Under the pieces are notes generated by a model. The model ran no database searches. It saw nothing but the letters and a program-made list of their open reading frames with translations, and was not told the DNA's origin. The translations under genes were made by a program, and so were the position numbers. Positions 47,056 to 59,380 of a stretch of 64,000 nt of DNA are shown here, piece by piece. The stretch is taken from the NCBI GenBank assembly GCA_020091685.1, contig CM034594.1:5058903-5122902 (forward strand), in the 5' to 3' direction. Positions within the stretch are counted from its first letter, which is position 1; the number at the start of each line of letters is the position of its first letter. This DNA is from Lutjanus erythropterus (Eukaryota > Chordata > Actinopteri > Lutjaniformes > Lutjanidae).

Positions 47056-48569
47056 CAGTTGCCTTCCCTGAAAAAAAAAAAGTTCACACAAGGGATTCAC
47101 AACTTAAAGTGCAAAATGACAGGGAGGCAGCAGCTCCAGTTTTCTTGTCACGCTCGGTCTAACTGTACCCTAAAGCTACCACTCGTCTAAATCACTAATC
47201 ACAATCTCCTATTATCAGTCCAGTTAGTGTTCTTCTTACACCTCCTGAAGGTGATGCCAGCATCCAACCACCACCCTCTCCACCATTGTCACACTACATC
47301 TAGAATAAGAGTGGTGATTAGTCTTACGGGTAATTATTAGACCATTCCCCATAATCAATCTAATTGCACCAAAAAACTCAACTCAAGTCACCAGTATATT
47401 CTAGTAACGTTGTTTTATATCTATTAACTATTTTCTACCTGAATGTAAAACAGATTATGTTATGAGCTGTGTTTAAAACAAAGTATGGTCAAATATAAAA
47501 ATTAGATCAGAAATCTTCCATTCTGCATGAACTGACTGCGTTCCACTCCAGAGGACCACACAACTCCCGCTACTACTGTTGTTGTAATCTGCTGGCTTCG
47601 TGGCTTGTCCACTGTGAGCTATTAAACTGCAGCAGCATTCACCTCCAGGAGCTTCCCCCTCAGATCACTGCTGACCTGAGAAGCGATCAACCAAGTCCTG
47701 ATTAATGGGTCTCTAAGCCTCCTTGGAGGCAATCACACTGAGAAGGGTGAGCCAAACACCAACAAATGGGACATTCAGCAATCATCCTTTATTGCATCAA
47801 TAACCTCAGTTATTGATTAATCAGCATTAAATTTTTAGAGGAGAAACACGCCTTAATTGTTGGTGTGTGACACGTCTTTATTGCACATCTAAAACGTCCT
47901 AGTTGCAGTTTCAGAAAAAAAGGATCCCTTAATCCTTTTTAGAGTACTGGGCTCAGATAGGAAAGATCAATACAGATGTTACCCCAGTCATGTGGGGTAA
48001 CATCAGGTTACCATGGTGATCAGATGCGCAGAGGCAAGCTGTGACTGATGACATTAAGAAATTGGACTTCTAGGCAGGCAGCACCATACTTAAATTGATT
48101 TTCTCACCTAAAGCTGAGGTGGTAGGGCAAGATATTTCCCCCTTTCCATTTAAAATCTCCAAGGAAGTGTTACGGGTCATTTGGGCTGAGAGGGAGTGAC
48201 TTGTCTATGTCTAAACGGTGTGATGGTGATGGTGGTGGTGGTGGTGGAGGCGCTGGCACATCTCAGGGACAGAGACAAAGATTGCCCTCATCAATCTAAT
48301 GCCTCTCCTCCTGAGGTAATCATTTCTACTGAGCAACATGGCATCTCATTAGGCTGATTCGCTCTCAGTGTCAGTCAGCCTCAGACACCTTCACAACAAA
48401 ACTCTGGTGTGAAAGAACACACACACTTAGAATATTAGACAACCTGATGGCACAGGCTCTCACACCTAAGGTACATTGACATTATTGATCAAGTTTTTTT
48501 TTCAGCTGTATTTCATTATAGTCTGACATGCTGAATAAAATTATCTTCATCGGTGTATTGGATTTAAAA
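47056..48569. other. Unassigned stretch with a hairpin and a GGT-rich patch
   Basis: No gene was recognised. A perfect 12-bp stem is at 47975-48004 and a GATGGTGGTGGT patch at about 48222-48248. The stretch has few long frames. Confidence 0.5.
47975..48004. repeat. Perfect 12-bp hairpin (GATGTTACCCCA) with a 6-base loop
   Basis: GATGTTACCCCA at 47975-47986 pairs exactly with TGGGGTAACATC at 47993-48004. The loop is GTCATG. It lacks a following U tract, so it is not a bacterial-type terminator, and its meaning here is unknown. Confidence 0.9.
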
Positions 48570-48795
48570 GTTGTACAGACCAAGTCACAAGTAAGTCTCA
48601 AGTCTTTGCACTAAAGTCCCAAGCTAAAACTAACAAGTCCAAAGTCTTGGAGTTTTGTGTCCTGAACTTGTCATAAGGTGCTCTTTACCAAACATAATGC
48701 CATTTAACAACAGTGCCACAACTTCCTGTTCTTTGTGCAACTTCAGATGTTGAACGAAGTTGTTGCGTTTCCGAGCTCAAGTTCACACCTCTGGA
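48570..48795. repeat. Dispersed repeat rich in AAGTC / AAGTCTC
   Basis: GACCAAGTCACAAGTAAGTC, TCAAGTCTTTGCACTAAAGTC, CCAAGCTAAAACTAACAAGTCC and GATGTTGAACGAAGTTGTTG follow a teleost repeat I recognise, which is full of AAGTC steps and ends near GAGCTCAAGTTCACACCTCTGG in outline. Confidence 0.55.
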
Positions 48796-49176
48796 AAATA
48801 GCAATACATTAGCATTATTTCTGCCAACTAGTCAATTAATCTCCCGATCATTTCAGTTCTTCACCAGACAAATACATGAGCGCTAAGCTGAGATTTTCCT
48901 TTCAAACTGTAATATGCTGTTATACTTGTGAGTTTTTCTAATAAAAAACTAAACTATATGCCACAGAACATGCAGATATTTCATATCTCATTCTAACAGA
49001 GTCAGCCATACCCTTTAGCATTTTTTTTCTCATTTGTGAGTGAATGCAGGATTTGGTTTTAAAAACCTTAAACCCCAAATGCCTACGAAGAGAAAACCTC
49101 AGCCTCCAGACTGAACCTATATAGTAGATCTTAGAGCGACCTTTATACTACCCAAGAAACAGCCATAATGCCCCAT

Positions 49177-49202
<26 letters not shown>
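49177..49202. repeat. (AC)13 microsatellite
   Basis: An uninterrupted 26-base AC run followed by AAACACAC. Confidence 0.95.
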
Positions 49203-49210
<8 letters not shown>

Positions 49211-50575
49211 ATCACCAAGCCCGGAGTGTCTGTTCTCAAACAGGCTGTGAAAATAGGAGATTTGGAAAAGGCCTTGCCACAGAGACAAAGTGAGGGCAGG
49301 CTCAAAACAGAATAGGTCTTTTATGGATGTCCCATTACATGCTTTGCTTTGTTGCCTGAGGCCTAGATCCATCCATCTACTGAACTCTGCTTTCAGGTGA
49401 ACAAACTCTCACCAAACACCTACCAAATTCATCTGCTTAAAGCCACATCTGCCTATCAACTCACACACAGGTGGGACTTTTGAACCAGGATATCATAGAA
49501 CAGCACATCTCTGCTTGTTTCCAAACACACAGAGACACTGTTGAATAATCTATCCTCCTCTACTATCAGATGAAGCTCAACTTGTGGGATTACACACCTT
49601 TATTCCTTTTCCTCGCCTTTCCCCACATCTCACCTCTCTCTTTCTCTCCCCAACTGAGCTCGAGGAGATAAATGAAATGAGGGCTGGCATGTTCCCTGGA
49701 CATTTTAATTAGCTAGTCTTTAATTCAGCCTGACCCCTTTTCAACTTTGATCAGCCAGCAGGAGCTCTGATAAGGACCTGTCACTCACATGCAAACACCA
49801 GGGTTATTCAACAGCAAATTGTCTCTTTGCCATTCGCAGATGCTCTCTACCTGTGGTGTCATGGGAGAGCTGTTCACGGCTCAGTGAAAACTAAAAGCCC
49901 AGCGAGAACGGAAATATGGCGCGTGAGCTGTGCTCATCCATCCCAACTCTCCATTCGCAACAGCACGGACTGTGACAGTGTTGAATACAAATGCGCTCCT
50001 TGATTATTAAGAGTCGAGAGATTTCTAGGGGCAAAATTAATGTGTAACAGTATTAGCTTGCAGTTCCAAAGGCAAGCATTGCATTTAATTTAGTCTTGAA
50101 ATGACATGAGCTTTTGAGAGAACGGCTTTATGAGGGAACGGCTGAAAGCAAAAGCAACAATAAAACTACAGAAATAAAATTTTCTGTAGCCGCTGAAAAA
50201 GGATATAATGGGACACACGTAGTTGTCCTAAATTAGGAATGCACCAAATGTCTTTTTTTTTTTTTGTTCAAAGCTTCTGCTGAGGTTTTCAAACAAAGAT
50301 TTGAATGTCTGTTGTCATATTTTGTGATGTAATCAAAACAAAAAGGGGCTTGTTTCCATATAACTTTTTTATTCAGCTATACTGGAAGGTCAAGTACTTG
50401 TGTGCTGAGAAAAAAAAAAAACACTGCATGTGTGTTTTCTTCCCATGACAACAATAGCCTCACAATTTCTAACACTTTGCTATTAGCTCAACAAGCACAC
50501 TGTGGTTGTGTAAAACAGAACACTGCAAACAACGCAAGTGGAAATATAGCTTTTCTATTTCTCTGGCTCTGCTCT

Positions 50576-50577
<2 letters not shown>

Positions 50578-50623
<46 letters not shown>
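50578..50623. repeat. (GT)23 microsatellite
   Basis: An uninterrupted 46-base GT run. The Cys-Val frame at 50402-50632 ends in it and is not a gene. Confidence 0.95.
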
Positions 50624-50626
<3 letters not shown>

Positions 50627-52245
50627 AGCTGAGCCCCGCCCTCAGTTAAACACACAGAGTAGAGTACTGAGAAGCTATAGCACAACCATAAATGACAGCA
50701 AAATGTGATAGAGAATTCTCAGCATAGTTTTTTTTTTTTTTCGTTTTCATTTGTTTCTTTATTGTCTCTGTTGGATAGTTTGTCTCATATATAAATGTCT
50801 GATATGTGCAGAAAAAAGCAGGTTCATACAGAATGAACAGACATGCAAAAACAACTTTAAAGCTTCAAAATATATGGTAGAATCCTACCCCAAACCATTC
50901 AATATATGATGTTTGGATCAATACATGACCTCCTTTGGTTTAGTACATCATGTTTAATAAAATTTACTTAAGCAAAACTGTTCAATGGCACGTCTATGCC
51001 TTAAACTGCACTGTTGGCTCTAATTGTTGGTTAATAAATAATCTGCGCTTGCCTTAATAAACACATTTTGAATTCATTTCACATTTGAGAATAGCAGGTT
51101 GGAGTCTTTTGAAATGATGGAGTATTTCTGGCATGTTGACATTTTACTTTACTTTTCTGCCAGTGTTTCACTAGTTTCATTTTCAGACCAAGGACTGTGT
51201 CCAAATATTCATTGTTTAATGTCCTCATTGCCAAAAAATAAATAAACAAATAACAACAGGGATTTTTTTTCTTTGGTGCTGTACCAATAACATACAACAG
51301 ACCCCAAAACTGAGGTATACTACATACCAAACTAAGGATTTTGTGCACCATTCATGCATTACAAAATAGCAGATTTTAGGTACTTCTCATGTCGTATGGA
51401 ACCAGACTGAGAATCTTTGGAGTACCTGCTCCCTAAAATACCCAAGGAATCAGCTGTGTAGCTATAGATCAGCTCTAGTTTTAACAGCATGCATCTCAGG
51501 CATACACAGACTGTGACAGAACCAAAGTCGCAAGACAAATCCTCTCGCTGCTCTGTGTGCACTAAGCTGTGCCTGGCTACTCTGTGTGTGTGCTCCATTC
51601 CCCTCATGGCAAGGAGCACAGCCGACAGAAATCCCCTGTTCACAGTTGTCTTATTGTATAAAACAGACTGTTTCAAATAGTACTTTCTCCAAATTGTGTT
51701 ATTTAGGAAAATTATTGCACTATCTCGCAGTGATTTCCTAATCCCACACCTCTCTTATAATGTTGCTGCTGACAAGTACAGATTGTATTTTCTACCAAGG
51801 CAGCAATTTTCTGGCTAGAAATTGAATAAGTTAAACCCAGTGTTAAAGAGGTATTATTGCTTCACACATACAAAGCGTACTGAGTGCACCCTTTGGACAT
51901 TTCATAATAGATCTGGACTTAGGATGTGTATCCAATTTTTGGACCCATTAATACCTCTAACCAGCCATAACCAGTCAATTATCAGCAGAATCAAATGGAA
52001 CGCAGTGGTCTTATCAACTAGTCTGAGTTCTGTCAGCACCACTGTCTTCATGCTCCCAGACAGTCATAATCCAACTCTGACCCCTTCTGCCCCATTATCA
52101 TTAGATCCGCCAAGCAAAGTGGTCCCATCCATCAGCCAGCTTACCCAGTGACAGCAGCCAGTTTCTGTGCGACTGTGACTGCTGGTCCTTCCAATTTGTA
52201 AATGGGATTGGAGAGCGTCTACAAAGGCTGAAACAATACCACCCC

Positions 52246-52360
52246 TCGCCACACACCGCTGGAGCCAGCTGTCGCGTCTAGCCTCTCTACCCGCCGCTGC
52301 CCTTCATTCTCGCGCTGATCGTATCTGTGGATGCCGCGGTGACTTTGCCCGCTGCACTCG
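52246..52360. promoter_or_regulatory. Local CpG cluster
   Basis: I count thirteen CpG dinucleotides in 115 bp, in an otherwise CpG-poor window. Examples are GTCGCGTC, CCCGCCGC, CTCGCGC and GCCGCGG. It is followed by a pyrimidine-rich segment (about 52361-52660). Such a cluster can mark an unmethylated promoter, a first exon or a GC-rich repeat. No TATA box, ORF or splice pattern decides the matter. Confidence 0.3.
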
Positions 52361-52680
52361 CTCATCCAACTCCTTCCATACCTCTCATACTGTTTCTAAT
52401 ATCTGAGGTATCATGTCTCTCTCCCTGCCTCAGTTCCTCCTGCTAAATCCTCTGACAGTCTCCTCTTGTCTCTGTCTCTGAAGCCCTCACTCTACTCCTT
52501 ATTATCTCTTATTCTCTACTGCTGCGCCTCACACCAACAGTCTTTAATTCTTCTCTCACTTGGTAGCTGCTTTCTTCTCTGTCTCTTATTTTACGTCTCC
52601 TTGTAACTCCTCCATCTTTTCCTGTCCTTCTCTCTGTTTTTGATCGCAGACAGAATACCTGTAGAGGATATTCATTGCCA
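52361..52680. other. Pyrimidine-rich block ending in an acceptor-like TTTTTGATCGCAG
   Basis: The plus strand is dominated by CTCT and TCTC steps. It ends in CTGTTTTTGATCGCAG before ACAGAATACC, which looks like a splice acceptor, but no coding exon follows. Confidence 0.4.
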
Positions 52681-53224
52681 TTCCACAGGCGATATGATAG
52701 TTCACAGTAAACCCAGACATGGCCATTGACTCAACTTACAGAAATATGAGCAGAAGAAAACCAACAAAACCAGTGAATTATGACAGTAGACAGAGTTAAA
52801 CTGTTAATCTTCTATATACTTCAGGGGACCAGATAGCAGGAATTACTGCGCACATTCATAAATAACAGTGACACAAGTGGTGGAGAAGACCTTATGGTTA
52901 TGTTTCATGGGTTTGGATTTTCCAATTATGCACTGCTGTGCCCCGATAACACCCAACAGCACTTATTAATGCTGACAAAGCTGCACAACAGGATATACAG
53001 TGTAACACCCAAAGGTGAAGCGTTGAATAAATGCTGCTTGGTCTTTTTTAACAAAAAGTAATGTATGTATGTATGAATACCATGCCTCCATCATCAGAGG
53101 GTCTAACAAGAGTAAGCTGCTGTGTTCGGTGTTTTCCATCCCTGTCCTGCAGTGACAGAAATAATTAAACGAAATACCAAACTTAACTCTCTTACTCTGG
53201 CATAAGCCTTCTTAAAGACAGAAA
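52681..53224. other. Unassigned non-coding stretch
   Basis: Only a short GTATGTATGTATG patch near 53056 stands out. Confidence 0.5.
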
Positions 53225-53298
53225 ATCATCATTTATAATCATCATTTAATCATTGTCTGATTGACTGATAATGAAAATAATTGTTAATTGCAGCCGTA
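53225..53298 (+). mobile_element. Terminal fragment of the AT-rich miniature family
   Basis: GACTGATAATGAAAATAATTG, then TTAATTGCAGCC, matches the right-hand end of the family described at 7101 (ends in AATGAAAATAATCGTTAGTTGCAGCC in outline). The remainder of the element is absent. Confidence 0.5.
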
Positions 53299-55929
53299 AC
53301 AGCGGCATTCATCAAAAGGGGTTTCTGTTTCTCAAGATCTTCAGTCTAAATCACCCCCAACTCCTGCTCTGCTGCGCTCAGTGGTCACAGTCACCTCTCC
53401 ACATGCACCCGCTTTTTCCATCCATATGTCATGGGTTTCAATGGTCTGTTCAGCCTTGGTGGCGACAAAAATCCAGATGACAGGTTTGAATATTAATTCA
53501 GTTTGTATTCCTACTTAGTAGTGAATTGTGTTTTTAAGAAAAAGATTACATAGTGTAGCGCGTACTTAAGTACAAGTCAAATTACAGACTTGAAAAAATA
53601 CTTCTGACTCTTGTCTGTCGCAGGCCTGTTATAACTCCTTCCAATCATTTCTTGTCTATGTTCGTTATTAATGTTAATCACGATAAGTTTAGGTGCTTTC
53701 TTTCACGTGACATGAAGCTGGATATGGTTAGTGACTTGTCCTCTAACAGCAGTCAGACACAGTGCATTCATGTGTTTTGGGGGAGTCGCTTTCGAGGGAG
53801 GTCTAAAAGAAGGGGGTGGGATTATTTGAGTGGATATTTTCTAAAGTTAAGTTACTCTTGCTGGTTTCTTCAGTGTTACAGACCCTAGCTTTATATTAAA
53901 GCACTTTGGCAGCACCCATTCTTATATAAAAAAGTTCAGTACTTCAGTATACACTGAAGCAGAGTTTATCTCATTACCATAACAGAGCAGTCTATTGAGG
54001 CACTGGCAGCTATATACATCTAACAGATACTGTAACTTCTGACTGCTATTCACTGGCCAGATGCTGCCACTGATTGCAAGCTGAAAAGTGCCACAAGCTA
54101 CAATAGCCTTCACCCATATGTTATCCAATCCTACTTAAGATGGTTCACTGTTAATTTCCGTAAATGTATCACAGAGCAAAACCAGGTTGTTCTACCTGGA
54201 GTCTGCACTGGATGTTGAGAATGTGTCGGTCTGAAGGTTAAGTTCAGCAGCTGCTTCTCATGTACAGTATGTTCTCCAACTTTTAAATGCAAACATAGAG
54301 AGCAGAGCTGTGCTGCTATTTCAGACATATTCTTAAATAAATCATTTGTCATTCTGCTAATCTGTCAGTCAGTGATTCTCAGTTGCAGTTACACTGTCTA
54401 ATTCAGTCAGAGCTCCCTTCATAAGCTGTACTTCACCTTGTAAAACTCTGCTTCTTAACTCTTTCTAAACCCTTAGATCCCCTCTTTGCTTTCTCCCCCA
54501 TGTATATTCGATGTGCTACACAGCCAAGGCTTACTGCGTGTGAATCATGTATTATCCCTTGTCCTTTGCTCCTGCTCGTACGTCTCTCTCCTTTCCTCTA
54601 ATTTCATTTTCCAGTAGAGCTGTCAGACATGTGGATGGACCTGTCTACCACATGGTGTGGAGAGCAATGAACAATTTATATTCTGCCAGTTGGGCCACAA
54701 TCACACGGCATCTTCACAATTGGCCGCATAAATATTGAGACAACTATTTAAACAGCTCTGATCAAACACGAGTCAATCAAACAGAAACAATGGACACAAA
54801 GAGGGGAAAATGTGTCCGCATGAGAGAGATGGAGACAGCTAAGCAAGACAGCACTGATCTAATAACTCTGGAGTTTTAAATAACACAAACAGCAAACTGC
54901 AGTTGGATGCTTTGTTATGACATAAGCTCATAATGTCTGATAAAAGGGACTAAGCATGGTAATAGCTTTTACTGTAATGTAATACTTACGTAGGAAACAG
55001 ACATTCTCAAATCCCTGTGATCCATTTATAATCCCGTTTTTTACACTCTGACCCCCTTCCCATTATTCACATTTTTACCTAATTCACTGTCTCCCCTCTG
55101 TATGACCTTTTGCCACACAAAACCTTTCTACACTATTTTCAACTCACTCCACCACTCTTTTATGAACAGAACTTTTCAGCAGGAAACCTCTGTACTTTGG
55201 TTTAAGAAAATAAACCTTTATATTGTACAGAGGGGCAAAGTCATGATGCCGATGATTCCCCTGATCATTTTGGCACCCAGACCAAACCTCCCACTAACAC
55301 CATTTAAGCTCTTTTCTCTTTCTTACCCCCTCAGTCCTTACTTTGTCAATGAAGTAAGAGGTACACCAATTTTATGTCCAAGAAGCCCATGAGCTCCATC
55401 TCAGGAGCAGAAAGGGCCTAATTAGGCAGTTCCACAATGACCGTGTGCTTTAATCATTAAGTGTAGCAGCCTGCTGCTCTAATGATAAACATGCGAAAGA
55501 CACACATGCAAGTATGCTCAGCCATCACAGGCACACACATTCATGCTTACACACAATTCTTTTAACAGTTTTTTCCCTTATGTCCTCACTTATGAAAGTT
55601 TCTTCTAATTTATCACCCACTCACATGTGAGTAAAACACTTGTTTTACTTTCCTAGATTTCTACTCCTAACCATCAGTGAGGGATCTCACTGTGAGAAAC
55701 CCGATCAACATTACATTATCAACTTTTCAAGAAAATCGAGCATCCAGTGGGGTTTCTAGCAACAAAATTAGAGCTTCTACTTAGTCTTTCACAAAAAAAC
55801 ACATGATAACTGTAAGCCCTATTTTTACTGATTTGTGTAATAAAACACACCAGTAATGACAGCTCCTCTTTATAAGTATTTTTTTCAATTATGTATCGCT
55901 TTTATCTATTATGAATCTTGAAAAAAAAA
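53299..55929. other. Unassigned non-coding stretch
   Basis: No gene was recognised. A 96-codon plus-strand frame at 55102-55392 and a 78-codon frame at 53652-53888 show no domain. Confidence 0.5.
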
Positions 55930-56170
55930 ATCATGTAAATGCATGCTAGACAGCATTTACAATGCAGACAATACAGCATGCATGTTTTAAGGGTGGAACT
56001 CTATATAAATAAAAATGCAGCATTCAACAGTTCATTGCATTCTCAGTCACAGTCCTCAGCTCTCTGTCTGTGAGTGCTGCAGAAAGAGTTTTACACACAT
56101 ACACCGACAAAGGCAGAGCAGCATGAAGATCACTTTGGCTGTATTCACACAAAATCCAGCATTGTGCTGA
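55930..56170 (+). promoter_or_regulatory. TATA-type promoter candidate with a short signal-peptide-like frame
   Basis: TATATAAAT lies at 56002-56010. Upstream, ATGTAAATGCAT (55933-55944) resembles an octamer or POU site and forms a 9-bp inverted repeat with GCATTTACA (55953-55961). About 120 bases downstream, an ATG at 56123 in good context (A at -3) starts MKITLAVFTQNPALC and stops at 56168-56170. The hydrophobic start is like the first exon of a small secreted protein, but the frame ends before a signal peptide is complete and I see no matching second exon. It may be a relic or a chance arrangement. Confidence 0.3.
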
Positions 56171-56539
56171 GATGTGGGCGTGCTTATCTGTGCTTTAGAA
56201 CATAAACACTATGAAACAGTCATAAGATAACGCTTTTTTTTTCTCTGATTGACTGTTTTGTTCTCACTAATGGCACATACTCTCTTAATTCACTCTCCAT
56301 GTTTCTCTCTCATTCATTGAGCAAGGGAAGCCAACTTTGTATGGTGCTTTTACAAACAATGTTGCATACTGCTTCTGAAATCTTTCTCTAAATCTCTGGA
56401 GACACCACAGAATAAATAAAACCAACAACAAAATGTCATACCACTTATCATTTTTAGTCCTCAGAAAATAAGATTTTAGATTTTAAATCTCATACAAACT
56501 TAATAACAGACAAAACAACATCCTTTTTGCACATCATTT
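56171..56539. other. Unassigned AT-rich stretch
   Basis: No gene, repeat family or simple repeat of note was seen. Confidence 0.5.
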
Positions 56540-56702
56540 TTTTCCTGTTAAAAGGTATTTTTTAGGGGAGGAGTTTTTCCTTACTTTTTTGAAGGTCTAT
56601 AGGGCAGGGGGTGTCACACACTGTACAGATCGTAAATACCCCTGAGGCAAATTGATTTTTTCTAATATTGGGCTATATAAATAAAATTTGACTTGACTTA
56701 CT
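56540..56702 (+). mobile_element. LINE 3-prime tail ending GGGCTATATAAATAAAATTTGACTTGACTT-like
   Basis: TTCCTGTTAAAAGGTATTTTTT, then GGAGTTTTTCCTTAC and GGGCTATATAAATAAAATTTG, ends in short GACTT repeats. I recognise the TTAAAAGGGAGTTTTTCC start and the CTATATAAATAAAATTGA end as the tail of a very common teleost non-LTR element. No coding part is attached. Confidence 0.65.
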
Positions 56703-58725
56703 ACACGTTAAGATGGAGAGTTTTTCAGTATATTTATTGTGTTTCCATTATGCTGATGACCCAAAGACTTAAACTGCATTCTTCATTTATGCAATTGGGA
56801 TTTACTGATAACACCCCATTCATTATTAATCAAAGGAGAATCTGTGACATTATGTTTGATTATTCGCTGTCATTTAAAGTTCCTAGTTCAAAGAAGTTTC
56901 TGGTTATTTCCCACACTGACTCACATGTGTTCCTCTTTGAACAGTAATTAGCTCAGCAGCAACAGCACGTCTAAAGAAGCCAGATGGCATTCAAGCTGGA
57001 TTGGTGCTGTGGTCAGCTTAGGCATCCCAAACAAGTTCTTCTTTGGCCTCCAGTATACTGTAGCTGCCTGCCAGAGTCCTTGTACCTGTCTGCCTCAGTA
57101 ATCTGCCAGGGAGCAGACAAACATCAGTGGGCCTTATCTCTACTTCTCAGGAGCAGCCAGGAAAGGAGGCAGGAAAAAGGCAGGTGGCCCAGCGGCAACA
57201 CAGACAGGAGCAGACTGAGGCAGACTCATGAATTCAGTCAACACACAAATACAAACAGCTCATTAAACACATGCATACAGACAAATCTCCAGCTACCCAC
57301 ACACCAAAGCACATAAAACTTCTCTTGGAAAGAGGGGACTGAGTCCATCAGATGTGCACTGTGTTGCTGCTAAGCAGGTAAAGAAGAATTTGCTACGGGG
57401 CAGTGGCAGGAGCATCAACGGTGCAGTAAACAAAGTGCAGCAATGATAATTTTATGAACATGACATACCAGAACCAGTTCAACAGTTCCAGTGAGGCTCA
57501 ACAGAGGGATTTACCCAGTGGCAATATTGACACGGTTGACACATACTGAGGGGCCATAATACACCATCTGCACCAGAGTGATATTCAATACTTGCATCTC
57601 ATGCAAGATTGCACATGTGGGCAATGAAATTCTCCTCAAAACACTTTCGTAGAGCCAAAGTCAGTAAAAAGTCAAATTCTTCAGTATTAGATTTCACAGG
57701 GCACTGGTGCCTCAGAGAAATTCAATGTCTTTACAGCATACTGTGTGTTCTGGCATTTGTATTCACATCACACTGGAGCTGCCTGTGGGGGGATGTGGTG
57801 GCTTAAAAATATGAAAAGTGTGTTATCCTGCATATGAATATGAATTGGGTTTTTCTGTCACTGGCACACTCAAGAGTTTGTAATATGACATAGGCTAAAT
57901 AAGCAGCATTACTTTGTGAGGAGTGTGTGCACACATGTGCATGTGTGTGAGCATGTATTTGGTAAAGATCTCTTGTGCTGCAGCAATTGAAAAGTTTCTG
58001 GTAGAGACATGTTATCCATCATGTTTTGTATGTGCTGAACCTATCTATCTGGTGTAAGGCCAACACTGACATGTGAAATCTACATGCTTTCAAATCAATT
58101 TGAAATGGATTTAGCGGAGAATTTTGCACCAATGTGGAAAAGACAAGGGATCACTGTGAAAATCTGCGTTCTGAGAAACCAGGATGTGTGTGATATCTTG
58201 TGCTCCTAACCCCCCGTTTCATTGTATAAAAACATGCTGAGTTGATTGTTGACGGTTTGGGCAAAATCCAGATCCTCTCAGTATTCACCAATAAGCCTCC
58301 TGTGATGCTTTTTGATTTTTTGTCTTAACAGAGCACAGCAGGTAGCTTTTGGAGGGAAGCCTCCACGTATCCTGTCCTCTAAATAAACAGCAGTGGAAAA
58401 AAATCTCTCACACACTCAGTCATTTGCTATAGGGTCCAGTCTGGCACCTTTATCTAAAAATACACAATTTCTGCAGCTTTTGTGAGCCATTTCTGTCAGA
58501 AACAAAAAAAATATGTGTAAGGGAGTTCAGGGAGAAAGTAGAAAGAGAAAAGAGAACAGAACACATCGCATGATGAAATGTTCTTATGGTGTCAGAATGA
58601 AGGATAAAAGGATATATTCATGCCAGCACAACATTATTGTTTATAAAAATTACAATAACAATAATGAAAATAAACTAGGGAAATGTGATGGTATACAAGT
58701 ATCATTATAGTACCTTATGGTTATT

Positions 58726-58727
<2 letters not shown>
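56703..58727. other. Unassigned non-coding stretch
   Basis: The longest frame is 110 codons at 56984-57316 on the plus strand; it has no recognisable domain. Nothing else was identified. Confidence 0.5.

Positions 58728-58780
<53 letters not shown>
58728..58780. repeat. (ATT)n trinucleotide microsatellite
   Basis: An uninterrupted ATT run of 53 bases. The poly-Tyr frame at 58685-58873 is produced by it. Confidence 0.95.
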
Positions 58781-58781
<1 letters not shown>

Positions 58782-58959
58782 CCAAACAATTACTGTATCC
58801 TGATATATACTGTTGCAATGATATAAAATTACATATACCCAACTGTGATTTTGATTATATTACCCACACCTAGGAGAAACCTGATTGATTGATTTTTAAG
58901 ATATTAGGATTATTTATTTATTTATTTATTTTAAAAAGTTGTTGAATTATGTTTTTAAA
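58781..58959. other. AT-rich stretch with a TTTA run
   Basis: TTATTTATTTATTTATTTATT lies at about 58911-58931. Nothing else was recognised. Confidence 0.6.
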
Positions 58960-59380
58960 AGCTAGGAAAACAACCTCCCCTAGAATGTTCAATTAAACTG
59001 GTAATTCAGAAATGGGTTTAAATTTGTTAAAATGCAGAGGGTTTCTTCAGAAGTGGGGGCATGACTGCGTGCTTAAGACAGGAGGAAACACAGCCAGTGG
59101 ACAGAGAGCTATTTCAAAATGGAAAGAAAAAAAATGGGGCCAATGCTCTTAAAAACCTCCTTCAGAAATCTGACAGGCATAACATATAAAAGAGGACTTG
59201 ATGAGGGTTTTAGTTTTGAAATTGTGTCTTGTATAGTGCACGATGAAAGGGCCTCGAAATGACTGAGCAAAGGCAGCGGGGTCGCAGTGTAGAAAAGGAT
59301 CGCAGGTGACGTGCCCGATCTGGAAAGTCAAATTCATTAATGTTGTTTGTGAAGACGGACAGAATTTGCTCACAGATAAC
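58960..59380 (-). pseudogene. Antisense LINE reverse-transcriptase relic
   Basis: Reading the minus strand from about 59210 downward gives, in successive frames, KPSSSPLLYVMP, RFLKEVFKSIGPIFFLSIL, LSTGCVSSCLKHAVMPPLLKK and FKPISELPV, then NILGEVVF. This is the order of the N-terminal reverse-transcriptase motifs in fish L2 or Jockey-like LINEs: a KPSSSP..D..P segment, FLKEVF, SLSTGxVPxxxKxAxVxPLLKK, and FRPISKLPFxSKxLEKVV. Stops and frameshifts break it. Weaker similarity extends to about 59380, so up to 140 codons of an ORF2 are preserved. Confidence 0.8.

Larger units (their letters stand above)
48796..52245. other. Unassigned stretch with microsatellites
   Basis: No gene was recognised. 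The (AC)13 and (GT)23 tracts are listed separately; poly-T tracts lie near 50255-50265 and 50730-50741. Frames at 51359-51676 (105 codons, minus) and 51822-52151 (109 codons, plus) lack domains. Confidence 0.5.

Noticed and set aside
47975..48004. microRNA precursor
   Set aside because: A 12-bp stem with a 6-base loop is too short for a precursor hairpin.
48823..48885. A further fragment of the ATTAATCGATTA miniature family
   Set aside because: ACTAGTCAATTAATCTCCCG is suggestive, but the following sequence does not continue in the family's order.
56984..57316. 110-codon plus-strand frame
   Set aside because: No domain or composition typical of coding; it could not be linked to any gene structure.
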